Source: Manganibacter manganicus
GTDB lineage: Bacteria; Pseudomonadota; Alphaproteobacteria; Rhizobiales; Rhizobiaceae
Assembly: GCF_002075885.1 (NCBI RefSeq)
Contig: NZ_MDET01000016.1
Coordinates: forward strand, 1-64,000
Length of the DNA: 64,000 bases
Reading direction: 5' to 3'
Below, one piece after another: positions 34,598-43,245 of this stretch. The stretch's first letter is position 1, and every line of letters begins with the position of its first letter. The translations under genes were made by a program, and so were the position numbers. The notes under the pieces were generated by a model that had not been told where the DNA came from, searched no databases, and saw only the letters and a program-made list of their open reading frames with translations.

Positions 34598-35548
34598 TCA
34601 GCTCTTCGCCGCCTCGATGGCGATGCGCGATATCTCGTCGAAGGCCGGCCCGGACGTCGGGATGTCGATATGGAAAACCTCGGCGATGACCTGCGTCCAG
34701 CCGTGGATGAAGTAGGTCCATCCGTCCTCCACCTGCAGGTGGCGTGCGGCTTTCTGCCGGTTCGCCTGGTCGAGGAAGACGAGGTCGCCGCGATAGTTGA
34801 GGTCCCAGGCGATGCCGCGTTCGGGAAAGACGCCGGCGTCGGTGAGCGGCGAGCCCGGCGCGTCCTTGCCCAGTCCGGTCGCGTTGATGACCAGCGAGCC
34901 GGGCTTCAGTTTCGCCATGGCCTCGTCGTTCAGTTCCGGCCTGTCGGCCAGCACGTAGTCGACAGGCACGCCGAAATTCAGGCTTTCGTGGAAGCGCCTG
35001 ATCTCGTCCAGCCGCGGCTGCGAGCGGTTCGTCACGACCACGCGCGACGGTCGGTCCGAGCCGCGCTCGGGCCGCATGAGGTGCCAGGTGATGGCGATGG
35101 TGGAGCCGCCGGCCCCCATCGACATCAGTTCCGCGCCGGTGCGCTCGAAATAATCCCTCGGCAGGAAATTGTCGATTGCCAGGCCGGACGAGATCGGATC
35201 CTTGGCGTGGCAGACCAGTCTGCCGTCGCGCTTGGAGAGGCAACTCGTCTCGTTCATGGCTTGTGCATGCGGGTCAATCTCGTCGAACAGGTCGCGCGCG
35301 GCCTTGAAGAGGTCGAGCTTGTGCGTCGTCACCAGAGCGCCCAGCGAAAGCGGGTCCTGCTTGATGAAGGAAACGGCCTCGCGATAGGCCTGCGGGTCGG
35401 CATGGAGGGGAAAATCCATGCCCTTGATGACGGCGTCCTTGAGACCGAGATGCCTGGCCCAGGCCGGGAAGACCCGCATGATGGAGCTTTTCGCGGTGGT
35501 GACGCCGATGAAGTAGAAGGTGGGTTGCGTGGCTGGCTGGTAGGTCAT
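34598..35548 (-). CDS. shikimate dehydrogenase-like NAD(P) oxidoreductase
   Basis: This 316-residue protein has the two-domain shikimate dehydrogenase layout. The N-terminal substrate domain has GALVTTHKLDLFKAA with the catalytic-type lysine and AMNETSCLSKRDGRL. The Rossmann domain has SMGAGGSTIAITW. It is longer than AroE and sits in a catabolic operon, so it is probably not for aromatic biosynthesis. Paralogues that act on quinate- or inositol-like polyols are known. It overlaps the isomerase gene by 4 bases. Confidence 0.8.
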   Translation of the reverse strand: MTYQPATQPTFYFIGVTTAKSSIMRVFPAWARHLGLKDAVIKGMDFPLHADPQAYREAVSFIKQDPLSLGALVTTHKLDLFKAARDLFDEIDPHAQAMNETSCLSKRDGRLVCHAKDPISSGLAIDNFLPRDYFERTGAELMSMGAGGSTIAITWHLMRPERGSDRPSRVVVTNRSQPRLDEIRRFHESLNFGVPVDYVLADRPELNDEAMAKLKPGSLVINATGLGKDAPGSPLTDAGVFPERGIAWDLNYRGDLVFLDQANRQKAARHLQVEDGWTYFIHGWTQVIAEVFHIDIPTSGPAFDEISRIAIEAAKS

Positions 35549-36186
35549 GCCGCGTCCTTTTTCGAAGAAGCGTAGACCGCCGCGAGCGCGGCTTCGTCAC
35601 GCGGGCGCCAGTTGGGGTTCTCGACCACCTTCCAGCCGCCGGCGCCGTCATCGAGGATGCGGCTGCGCATGCCGCCCGAGCGCTCGATGATTGCGTAGTC
35701 CTGCCCCGAATCCGCCGGGTAGCAGAACAGCATCACCAGCTCTTCCGGGCCCGTATTGACGGAGCGGTGGATCCAGTAGGGCGGCACGTAGCAGCAGGTC
35801 AGCGGCTCGATTTCGACGATGCGCGTCTCGCCTTCGGGCGATTCCATCAGCATCAGGCCTTTGCCCTTCTGGCCGTAGTAGATTTCGGGGCGGTCGGTCT
35901 GCTGGTGGATGTGGCCGCGCGTGATGAAGAACTCGTCGCCCACCTTGCCGGGAACCATGCGCGTGACGCCGAAGATCACGTCGCCGGCTCGGTCGGAGGG
36001 GCGGAAATCCGAAACGGCATAAACCACCTTGTCGCCCCACTCGGCGCGCATGCGCTGGAAGGCCGCCTCGTCGCCGTAGAGACCGGCGAGATCGCCGAAG
36101 CGCTTCTCGTAGCTGCCGGTGGCGTTGGTCATGGCTCCGGTCGCAAGGTCGACGTCGCAACCGACCGGTTCGAAATGTTTCTTCAC
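35545..36186 (-). CDS. cupin-type glucose-6-phosphate isomerase family protein
   Basis: This protein has the GPI cupin fold. The metal motif is TRGHIHQQTDRPEIYYGQKG (two His and a Glu, in segments), with the second-motif His in YVPPYWIHRSVNTG. Bacterial and archaeal members interconvert glucose-6-phosphate and fructose-6-phosphate with a bound metal. GTG 36186 is chosen for the AAGGA at 36196-36200; an ATG at 36234, just after the previous stop, is an alternative that adds 16 codons. Its location suggests a sugar-phosphate isomerisation other than glycolysis. Confidence 0.82.
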   Translation of the reverse strand: MKKHFEPVGCDVDLATGAMTNATGSYEKRFGDLAGLYGDEAAFQRMRAEWGDKVVYAVSDFRPSDRAGDVIFGVTRMVPGKVGDEFFITRGHIHQQTDRPEIYYGQKGKGLMLMESPEGETRIVEIEPLTCCYVPPYWIHRSVNTGPEELVMLFCYPADSGQDYAIIERSGGMRSRILDDGAGGWKVVENPNWRPRDEAALAAVYASSKKDAA

Positions 36187-36237
36187 GAGTATCGGTCCTT
36201 CCACTTCATGCTTGCGGCCCGCTTTCGGGACCATGCT

Positions 36238-37008
36238 CTAGACGATCGTGTAGCCGCCATCGATCGCCAGATTGGCACCGTTGACCATCCCGGCGCCGTC
36301 GCCGGCGAGATAGAGAACGGCGGCCGCGATTTCCCACGGCTTGGCGAAGCGCCGGGTCGGGATCGCGGCGCGCGCCTTCACGCCCTTTTCGCCGGCCCAG
36401 CCGGTCAGGCCGAGCTCGGTCTCCACCACGGTCGGCGAGATGGCATTGACGGTGACGCCGCGCGGTCCCCATTCGAGCGCCATGCAGTTGGTCATGCCGA
36501 TGATGCCGGCCTTCGACGCGCAATAGGCGACATGGCCCTCGATGCCGATGGTCGCCGCCTGCGAGGCCATGTTGACGATGCGGCCTTTGCCGCGCGCGAG
36601 CATGCCCGGCGCGACGGTGCGCGCGACGAGAAACGCGCCCTTGAGATTGATGGCGAGCGTGCGGTCCCACTCCGCGGTCGGATAGCTCTCCGCAGCAGCG
36701 AGCGGGCCGATGCCGGCATTGTTGACGAGGATGTCGATGCCACCGAACGCCTGCTCGGCAGTCCGGACGCAGCGTTGCACGCTGTCCTCGTCGGTGACGT
36801 CGCCGACCAGTCCGAGATGGGTCTCGCCGCGCGTGCGGGCGCCGTCCTGGATGCGCGCATCGCGGTCCATCAGCGCCAGGCGCGCGCCGTGTGCGGCGAA
36901 GGCCTCGGCGACGGCCTGTCCGATGCCCGCGGCCGCACCGGTGATGAAGACGGAGCGTCCCGCGAAATCGAGCAGGTCGGGCATGGTGTCGGATACGGGA
37001 TCGGCCAT
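36238..37008 (-). CDS. short-chain dehydrogenase/reductase
   Basis: This 256-residue classical SDR has TGAAAGIG, NNAG, Ser in MASQAAT and YCASK. The C-terminal IDGGYTIV is standard. It lies 1 base before the next SDR gene in the transcript, so the two are coupled. It probably oxidises a polyol or sugar in the same pathway. Confidence 0.9.
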   Translation of the reverse strand: MADPVSDTMPDLLDFAGRSVFITGAAAGIGQAVAEAFAAHGARLALMDRDARIQDGARTRGETHLGLVGDVTDEDSVQRCVRTAEQAFGGIDILVNNAGIGPLAAAESYPTAEWDRTLAINLKGAFLVARTVAPGMLARGKGRIVNMASQAATIGIEGHVAYCASKAGIIGMTNCMALEWGPRGVTVNAISPTVVETELGLTGWAGEKGVKARAAIPTRRFAKPWEIAAAVLYLAGDGAGMVNGANLAIDGGYTIV

Positions 37009-37009
37009 C

Positions 37010-37735
37010 TCAGAACTCTTGGCGTGTGTGGGTGATCGTCATCTCCTGGAGATTGACGGTCTGGGGAAGCTGGTAGGCGAACAGCATGGTGCGGGCGACG
37101 TCGTTGGCGTCGATACCGCCGTCCATGGCCTCGCGTCCCTTGTTCCAGAAGTCGTAGGCGTTCTGGTGCGTGATGGTCTTGTCGATCTCCGACTTGGTCA
37201 CGCCGGGCGAGATGACCATCACCCGCACGCCATGCGCCGACATGGTCTGCCGCAGCCCTTCGCTGATCGCATGGACGAAGTGCTTGGTTCCGCCATAGAC
37301 GTCGTGATGCGGATAGACCTTGCGCCCGGCGATGGACGAGACGCTGATGATGGTGCCGCGCCGCCGCGCCTTCATGCCGGACGACACCGCGTGCATGCCG
37401 TTGAGCACGCCGAGGCAATTGATGTCGACCAGGTCGCGCCATTCCTTCGGGTCCTGCTCGTCCAGCCGCGCCAGCCGCGAGATGCCGGCATTGTTGATGA
37501 GGCAGTCCACCGATCCGAATTTTCTTTCGCCTTCCTCGACGGCCGCCACGAGCGCGTCGTAGTCGCGCACGTCCGCGCCGACGGCCAGCGTGTCGGGAAG
37601 GCCCATCGCCTCGATCCGCTCGGGTCGGCGCGCGATCAGCAGCAGGGGATGGCCGGCCTGCGAAAAGACGCGCGCCGTTTCCTGGCCTATGCCGGCGCTG
37701 GCGCCGGTAATCATGACGAGCGGCTTGTCTGCCAT
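37010..37735 (-). CDS. short-chain dehydrogenase (YdfG-like)
   Basis: This 241-residue SDR has TGASAGIG, NNAG, Ser in SVSSIAGRK and YGGTK. The pattern, including VISPGVTKSEI, is close to YdfG-like 3-hydroxyacid dehydrogenases. ATG 37735 with GGAGAG upstream is the start. The frame is open as far as 39667 but the longer stretch is antisense to other genes. Confidence 0.88.
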   Translation of the reverse strand: MADKPLVMITGASAGIGQETARVFSQAGHPLLLIARRPERIEAMGLPDTLAVGADVRDYDALVAAVEEGERKFGSVDCLINNAGISRLARLDEQDPKEWRDLVDINCLGVLNGMHAVSSGMKARRRGTIISVSSIAGRKVYPHHDVYGGTKHFVHAISEGLRQTMSAHGVRVMVISPGVTKSEIDKTITHQNAYDFWNKGREAMDGGIDANDVARTMLFAYQLPQTVNLQEMTITHTRQEF

Positions 37736-37746
37736 CGCGCCTCTCC

Positions 37747-38835
37747 TCAATCCAGCGCGCGCGAGAAGGCGTCGAGCGCCAGGATGGAATCGCGCAGCAG
37801 CGGCACGCTGAGCGCCACCGGCGTCGCGTAGATGATGTCGTCCGGGTTCTTCAGGGCAGCGGTCGCGACGCGCTCGATCTTGGCTTCGACGTCCTCGACG
37901 ATCTTCAGGTCCGCCAGCGTCGTCGGCAGGCCCATCGCGCGGCAGAAATGGATCATGGCCTCGATTTCGTCCGGATCGCGGTCCTCCAGCATGAGCAGGC
38001 AGAGCACGCCGAAGGCCACTTTCTCGCCGTGCAGGAACCCGTGCGTCTCGTCGAGCTGGGTCAGCGCGTCGTGGATGCCGTGGGCGGCCGAGCAGCCGCA
38101 ATTCTCGAATCCGAGGCCGGATAGGAGCGTGTTGGCCTCGATGATGTTCTCCACCGCGGTGGTGCACAGGCCCTCTTCGACGGCGGCCTTGGCCTTGAGG
38201 CCGTCGCGCATCAATACCTCGTGGCACTTCTCGGCGATCGCGATGCCGGCCTGTGTCGCGGGAAAGCCGCCGGCGACATAGTTGTCGGTGCGCGATTCGA
38301 GATTGGAGCGCGCCTCGAACCAGGTCGACAGCGCGTCGCCGATGCCGGCGACCAGGAAGCGGGCAGGGGCGGCGACGACCACTTCGGGATCGACGGCCAC
38401 CACGTCGGGATTGCGCGTCAGCCGCAGCGATTCGACGAAGACGCCGTGCTCGTCGTAGACGACGGCGACGGCGCTGCATGGAGCGTCGGTGGAGGCAATG
38501 GTCGGCACCACGACGATGCGGGCGCCGGTGTTCATGGCGGTGACCTTGGCGGTGTCGATGGTCTTGCCGCCGCCGACCGCGACGACCACGGCGTCCGATG
38601 CGATCGCCGTGACGCGCTTGATCTCCGCCCATGAGCATTCGCCGTTGAACCGTTCGAACCGGGCCTCGATCTCGCCGTCCAGCCCTTTCTCGATGCGCGG
38701 CTTGAGCGCGTCGAACACGACCTTGTCGACGAGGACCAGCGCCTTCGTGCCGAGCGGCGCGACATGGGCGGCGAGCCTGTCGATCTCGCCGCGCCGCTGA
38801 ATGTATTTTCCTGGGCCGCCGTAAGCGCGTGACAT
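37747..38835 (-). CDS. glycerol dehydrogenase-like iron/zinc alcohol dehydrogenase (GldA family)
   Basis: This 362-residue protein has the group III ADH fold. The NAD motif is VVAVGGGKTIDTAK. The metal ligands are Asp in AGIGDALSTW, His in CSAAHGIHDAL and His in GFLHGEKVAFG. The family oxidises glycerol and other vicinal diols to ketones. It is the second gene of the eight-gene operon, between two SDRs, so a polyol-to-ketose step is likely. Confidence 0.9.
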   Translation of the reverse strand: MSRAYGGPGKYIQRRGEIDRLAAHVAPLGTKALVLVDKVVFDALKPRIEKGLDGEIEARFERFNGECSWAEIKRVTAIASDAVVVAVGGGKTIDTAKVTAMNTGARIVVVPTIASTDAPCSAVAVVYDEHGVFVESLRLTRNPDVVAVDPEVVVAAPARFLVAGIGDALSTWFEARSNLESRTDNYVAGGFPATQAGIAIAEKCHEVLMRDGLKAKAAVEEGLCTTAVENIIEANTLLSGLGFENCGCSAAHGIHDALTQLDETHGFLHGEKVAFGVLCLLMLEDRDPDEIEAMIHFCRAMGLPTTLADLKIVEDVEAKIERVATAALKNPDDIIYATPVALSVPLLRDSILALDAFSRALD

Positions 38836-38871
38836 TGGTGATGGTCCTCCCGATTGCCGTTGATTGTCCGG

Positions 38872-39642
38872 TCAGCGCAGCGTGTAGCCGCCGTCGATGG
38901 TGACGATGGATCCCGTCATGTAGCTGGCCGCGTCGGAGGCGAGGAACAGAACCATCGAGGCGACCTCGCTCGGCTTTCCGGGACGCCCCATCGGCGTCAT
39001 GCCGTTCCAGATTTTCGCCCAATCGGGGTCTTCCAGCCCGCCCTTTGTCATGGCGGTCTCGATATAGCCGGGCGCGACGGCGTTGACGCGGATATTCCGC
39101 TCGACGAACTCGCCCGCGAGCGACTTGGTGACCATGTGCACGCCGGCCTTCGACGCGTTGTAGGCGGCCTGGTGTTGGGGAATGTTGCTGATGAAGCCCG
39201 AGATCGAACCGACATTCACGATCGATCCGCCGCCGGCCTCGGTCATCAGGGGGATGGCTGCCTGACAGCACAGGAACAGGCTGGTCAGGTTGGTGTCGAT
39301 CACCTCGTCCCACAGCGCCCGATCGACGTCGAGGCTCGCTTTGTGTCGCGCGACGCCGGCATTGTTGACGAGGATATCGAGGCCGCCGAGCGCTTCCGCC
39401 GCGGCGTTCACGAGCCTTGCCGGTCCGTCCGCCGCGGTCAGATCGGCGGCGACGAAAGTGGCGTCGAGGCCTTCGCCGGAAAGGCGCTCCGCCGCCTCCC
39501 TGCCTTCCTCCTCGCCGCGCGCGGACAGCACGACCCGCGCCCCCATCTGGCCGAGCGCGCGGGCGCATTCGTAGCCGATGCCGCGGCTGCCGCCGGTCAC
39601 GAGCGCCTTCCGTCCGTCCAGCCGGAGCATTTCTGAATACAT
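38872..39642 (-). CDS. short-chain dehydrogenase/reductase, first gene of the operon
   Basis: This 256-residue classical SDR has TGGSRGIG, NNAG, Ser in VGSISGF and YNASK. GGGAGG precedes the ATG by 6 bases. It leads a minus-strand operon (SDR, GldA, two SDRs, cupin isomerase, shikimate-dehydrogenase-like, hydroxyacid dehydrogenase, MBL). Its promoter (TTGACA, 17 bases, TTTATT) overlaps a candidate RpiR site. Confidence 0.9.
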   Translation of the reverse strand: MYSEMLRLDGRKALVTGGSRGIGYECARALGQMGARVVLSARGEEEGREAAERLSGEGLDATFVAADLTAADGPARLVNAAAEALGGLDILVNNAGVARHKASLDVDRALWDEVIDTNLTSLFLCCQAAIPLMTEAGGGSIVNVGSISGFISNIPQHQAAYNASKAGVHMVTKSLAGEFVERNIRVNAVAPGYIETAMTKGGLEDPDWAKIWNGMTPMGRPGKPSEVASMVLFLASDAASYMTGSIVTIDGGYTLR

Positions 39643-39681
39643 GTCGAACCTCCCGGCTTCCCCTCAAGGTCGCCTCAGCTT

Positions 39682-39713
39682 TGTAATAAAACTACCTTGA
39701 CAATCACTGTCAA
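39682..39713 (-). promoter_or_regulatory. promoter of the eight-gene oxidoreductase operon with candidate RpiR operator
   Basis: On the minus strand -35 TTGACA (39713-39708) and -10-like TTTATT (39690-39685) are 17 bases apart. TGTAATAAAACTACC (39682-39696) overlaps the -10. A TTGACA-N5-TGTCAA inverted repeat (39697-39713) covers the -35. The layout fits repression by the RpiR-type regulator. Confidence 0.55.
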
Positions 39714-39870
39714 TGGGCAATCATTGGGTAAATGTCGCTGAGGGAGGAGCGATCACGGGTCTTTTCGCCCCGTGACGGGTGATATGCGCAACGAGTCTGT
39801 AGCAAAGATACAAAATGGGGCGGTGGGAGGCGACGGTTTCCGTGGCGGTCGCCGCGTTTCCCCGCTATCG

Positions 39871-40548
39871 TCAGGCTGTTCCCTGGCCTGGCGCCCCGTT
39901 GCCGGCCAGCTTCGCCAGATAGTGGGATCGCGTCCATTCGATATGACGGACGAGCAGCGCTTCGGCGGCCGTGGCGTCGCCGCTACGAGCCAGCCGCAGC
40001 AGGTCTTCGTGTTCGCCGAACGAGGTGCTGTTGAGTTCCGCCTCGAGCGACAGGCGGTTCCGCAGCGCCTGGACCCGGAAGGCGATGGTGGTGAAGGCTT
40101 CCAGCAGGTAGGCGTTGCCCGCCAGTTCGAACATCGTGCGGTGAAACGCCCCGTCGAGGATCCGGTAGCGTTCGGCGTCGCTTTCGGAGAGGGCAGTTTT
40201 CATTTCCCCGACGGTTCCCGCCCAGCTTTGGACAAGCGCAGCGGCGTTTCGCTCAAGCGCCAGGCGCAGCGCCGCCGTCTCCAGTATGCCGCGCAGCTCG
40301 GAAAGCTCGCCGACCTGTTCCGGGCTCATCGAGAAGACGAAGGTGCCGCGCTGCGGGTGAACTTCCACAAGCCCTTCGCGCTTGAGCTGCATGAGGGCTT
40401 CGCGCACCGGGGTCTTGCTGACTCCCAGATCCTTGGCGAGCATGATCTCGGACAGCGACTCGCCCAACTGCAGGGCGCCGCGCACGATCCTGACCCGTAT
40501 TTCGTCCGCCGCCTGCTCGGTCAGCGACGGTCCCCGTTCCAGCGCCAT
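39871..40548 (-). CDS. GntR-family transcriptional regulator (FadR/FCD subfamily)
   Basis: This 225-residue protein has a winged helix at about 8-75 (VSKTPVREALMQLKREGLVEVHPQRGTFV, in segments) and an FCD ligand domain (ELRGILETAALRLA, DGAFHRTMFELAGN, EHEDLLRLARSGD, HIEWTR). FCD domains bind small carboxylates or sugar acids with a metal. AAGGGGA precedes the ATG. It is divergent from the Ldh-ABC transporter operon and probably controls it. Confidence 0.92.
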   Translation of the reverse strand: MALERGPSLTEQAADEIRVRIVRGALQLGESLSEIMLAKDLGVSKTPVREALMQLKREGLVEVHPQRGTFVFSMSPEQVGELSELRGILETAALRLALERNAAALVQSWAGTVGEMKTALSESDAERYRILDGAFHRTMFELAGNAYLLEAFTTIAFRVQALRNRLSLEAELNSTSFGEHEDLLRLARSGDATAAEALLVRHIEWTRSHYLAKLAGNGAPGQGTA

Positions 40549-40576
40549 GGTCGTTCCCCTTCCTTGTCGACTTATT

Positions 40577-40651
40577 GTGCGATTCGCACGTCGGTCCGCA
40601 ATTATCGTTTGACTGAGATATCAGATATGATACGCCAGATGCCAAATGGCA
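40577..40651. promoter_or_regulatory. divergent control region with three palindromes
   Basis: Between the GntR gene and the Ldh gene lie GTGCG-ATT-CGCAC (40577-40589), ATATCAGATAT (40618-40628) and TGCCA-AA-TGGCA (40640-40651). ATATCAGATAT also lies upstream of deoC. One or more are likely operators of the adjacent FCD-type GntR regulator. Confidence 0.45.
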
Positions 40652-40674
40652 ACTGCGTACCTGGCTGCAAGCCC

Positions 40675-41742
40675 ATGACGGCAACTGTAAGGATCAAGGC
40701 GAACGTCCTTTCGCGCGCCCTCGAGCAGAGGCTGCTTGCTGCGGGTGCGTCCGGGACGGCGGCGGACGCCTGCGTCAGGGCGCTCATGCACGCTTCGCGC
40801 ATCGGCGTGGACAGCCACGGCGTGCGCCTGGTGAGCCATTACGATTCGGTTCTTCGCGCCGGCCGGGTGAAAGGAAATCCCGATATTTCCGTACGGCGCA
40901 CCGCTGCGGCGACAGCCGTCGTCGACGGGGACGACGGGTTGGGCCATCTCGCCGGCTATCGCGCGATGGAAGAGGCGATTGCGCTGGCGCGCGAAGCCGG
41001 GATCGGCGCGGTCGGCGTGGTGCGCTCCTCGCATTTCGGCGCGGCCGGAGCTTATGCCATTGCCGCAGCTCAGGCAGGAATGATCGGCTTCGCCACGACC
41101 AATTCGGATTCGGCCGTGACACTGTTTGGCGGGGCGAAGCCTTTCCACGGCACCAACCCGCTGGCCTTCGCCGCGCCGAGCGGTGGCCGGCGCCCCTGGC
41201 TGGTCGACATGGCGACCTCGTCCATACCGCTCAACCGCGTTTTGCTGTTTCGCGCGCTTGGCAAGGAATTGCCGCAGGGCGTGGCGGCCGGGGCGGACGG
41301 CACGGCTACGCGCGACGCGCATGCGGCCTCGATGCTGCTTCCTCTCGGCGGCGAGGAGTTCGGCTTCAAGGGTGCGGCGCTTGCCGGCGTCGCGACCGTG
41401 CTTTCGGCGGTGTTGCAGGGCATGACTGCCGACCACGCCATGATCCCGATGGTCGGCGCCGGCGACAGGACGACGCCGCGAAACATGGGGCATTTCTGTC
41501 TCGCCATAGACCCGGCGCGCTTCGGCGGCGCCGAAGTCTTCCGCGCCGGCATGGCGGCCTATCTCGGCGCCGTCCGCGGAGCGGGGCCGGACACGATGGC
41601 GCCCGGCGACAGGGAATGGACCATCGAGGCCGAACGCGAGCGGGAGGGGATACCGGTCGATCTCGAGACGGCGGCCTTTCTGGGCCTGCTTGCAGGCGCG
41701 GAAGGCGCGGATACGACGCTGCAGGAAACATCGCGGATTTGA
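40675..41742 (+). CDS. malate/L-lactate/ureidoglycolate dehydrogenase family (Ldh_2) oxidoreductase
   Basis: This 355-residue protein has the Ldh_2 pattern: ASRIGVDSHGVRL with the catalytic-type His, GVVRSSHFGAAGAYA, GTNPLAFAAP and VDMATSS. The family reduces or oxidises 2-hydroxy acids, including sugar acids. The ATG at 40675 fits the family N-terminus; ATG 40627 is in frame. It is the first gene of the long plus-strand operon. Confidence 0.88.
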   Translation: MTATVRIKANVLSRALEQRLLAAGASGTAADACVRALMHASRIGVDSHGVRLVSHYDSVLRAGRVKGNPDISVRRTAAATAVVDGDDGLGHLAGYRAMEEAIALAREAGIGAVGVVRSSHFGAAGAYAIAAAQAGMIGFATTNSDSAVTLFGGAKPFHGTNPLAFAAPSGGRRPWLVDMATSSIPLNRVLLFRALGKELPQGVAAGADGTATRDAHAASMLLPLGGEEFGFKGAALAGVATVLSAVLQGMTADHAMIPMVGAGDRTTPRNMGHFCLAIDPARFGGAEVFRAGMAAYLGAVRGAGPDTMAPGDREWTIEAEREREGIPVDLETAAFLGLLAGAEGADTTLQETSRI

Positions 41743-41795
41743 GGCATTCGGGCCGGCCGCGGTCGCGCCGGACGATGAAAAGGGAGGATTTGGGA

Positions 41796-43151
41796 ATGAA
41801 GCAGATACTGATTGCCGGGGCGGTCGCGTCGACCGCACTCGTTGCCACCGTCGGGGCCGCCTCGGCACAGGCGTGCAATGACGCCGACCGCGTGCCGATC
41901 ACCTGGTCGACCATCGCCGGCTTCTACACCGACGCGATGGCCAAGCTGGTGTCCGGCTTCGAGGCGAAGAACTGCGTCAAGGTCAATGTCGTCAACATCG
42001 ACAATTCGCAGCTCTACAACAAGCAGGTCATCGAGATGGTCGGCCAGACCGGCGCCTATGACGTCGTCACACTGGAGACGTCCGAAAAGGCGGAGTTCGC
42101 CGAGAACGGCTTCATCCTGCCGATGACGGACTATTTCGCCGACAAGAAGGCGCAGCTCGACGACGTCGCGCCGACGCTGGCGGCGCTCACCACGCAGTAC
42201 AAGGGCGATGTCTGGGGCTTGCCCTACTACACCTATACGGCCGGCTACATCTATCGCGCCGACCTGTTCGACGACCCGACCGAGCAGGCCGCCTTCAAGG
42301 CAAAATACGGCTACGACCTCGCCGTGCCCACCACCTGGGCGCAGCATCGCGACATCGCCGAATTCTTCACCCGCAAGAAGGGCGACAAACTGAAGGGCGA
42401 GGAACTGACGAAGGATTTCTACGGCGTCGGCCTGATGGCGGGGCCGTTCCCTGAAATCCAGGACGAGATGTCGGGCGTGCTGTGGAGCCAGGGCGCCGAC
42501 TGGCTGACCGACGACGGCAAGGTGCCGGTCGACGCGGTCGAGAAGGCGATGGATGACTACCTCAAGCTGGTGAAGTTCGCCCCGCCGGCGGCGCTGACCG
42601 TCACCTATGACGGCGTGATGAACCAGATGAAGGACGGCCAGATCGCCCAGACCTATTCGTTCTTCCTCGATCAGTGGCCGAATGCGGTGACGACGGAGCA
42701 GAGCGTGCCCGGCGCCAGGATGGGTGTTGCCGAAGCACCGGAGAAGAAGGCCTATATCGGTGGCTTCCTGCTGGCCGTGTCTGCAAGCTCGACGCATCCC
42801 AAGGAGGCGATGGATTTCGTCGCCTATATCGGCGGCCATGACGCGCAGATGGAGTTCGCCAAGGCCGGCGGCACCTCGACGCTGATGAGCGTGCTGTCCG
42901 ACCCGCAGTTCGCGACGCCGGAAAGCCGCGCCAAGACCGGTCATTTCGCCACGCTGCTGAAGATCTTCGACGACATGAAGGGGTTTCGCTCGAACCTGTT
43001 CGACACGCCCTTCGGCGCCAAGATCTACAACACCATGCAGATACCGTTGCAGGCGGCAGCCGCGGGCCAGATCACCGCTCGCCAGGCGGCGGAGCAGCTG
43101 GCCTCGGATGTCGAGAAGATCTGCGGCGGTCCGTGCCCGATCGGCAAGTGA
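41796..43151 (+). CDS. periplasmic substrate-binding protein of a sugar ABC importer
   Basis: This 451-residue protein has a signal peptide (about 1-24, ending ASAQA). The mature part is of the SBP_bac_1 (maltose/glycerol-phosphate) type, with NAV..KQVIEMVGQTGAYDVV, YKGDVWGLPYYTYTAGYIYRADLF and a C-terminal domain. AGGGAGGA precedes the ATG. It is followed by two permeases, a small membrane protein and two ATPases. The substrate is probably a polyol or oligosaccharide. Confidence 0.9.
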   Translation: MKQILIAGAVASTALVATVGAASAQACNDADRVPITWSTIAGFYTDAMAKLVSGFEAKNCVKVNVVNIDNSQLYNKQVIEMVGQTGAYDVVTLETSEKAEFAENGFILPMTDYFADKKAQLDDVAPTLAALTTQYKGDVWGLPYYTYTAGYIYRADLFDDPTEQAAFKAKYGYDLAVPTTWAQHRDIAEFFTRKKGDKLKGEELTKDFYGVGLMAGPFPEIQDEMSGVLWSQGADWLTDDGKVPVDAVEKAMDDYLKLVKFAPPAALTVTYDGVMNQMKDGQIAQTYSFFLDQWPNAVTTEQSVPGARMGVAEAPEKKAYIGGFLLAVSASSTHPKEAMDFVAYIGGHDAQMEFAKAGGTSTLMSVLSDPQFATPESRAKTGHFATLLKIFDDMKGFRSNLFDTPFGAKIYNTMQIPLQAAAAGQITARQAAEQLASDVEKICGGPCPIGK

Positions 43152-43175
43152 TCGTCCTCCCGGACCAGGACCGGT

Positions 43176-43208
43176 CGCGCGACGGAGTTCCCAAGGCTCC
43201 GCCGCGCG
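43176..43208 (+). terminator. stem-loop between substrate-binding protein and permease genes
   Basis: Arms CGCGCG-A-CGGAG and CTCCG-C-CGCGCG pair with one mismatch around a nine-base loop. It lies 25 bases after the substrate-binding protein stop. It parallels the hairpin at 26966-26993 in the ribose-type operon and probably sets a high binding-protein level. Confidence 0.55.
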
Positions 43209-43245
43209 CCCGGCCAGACAGAACATCGTTTCCGGAGTGCCCTTG

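Noticed and set aside
37010..39667. 885-codon frame suggesting a giant SDR fusion
   Set aside because: Only its last 241 codons match an SDR with its own ribosome binding site; the rest is a shadow of the GldA and SDR genes.
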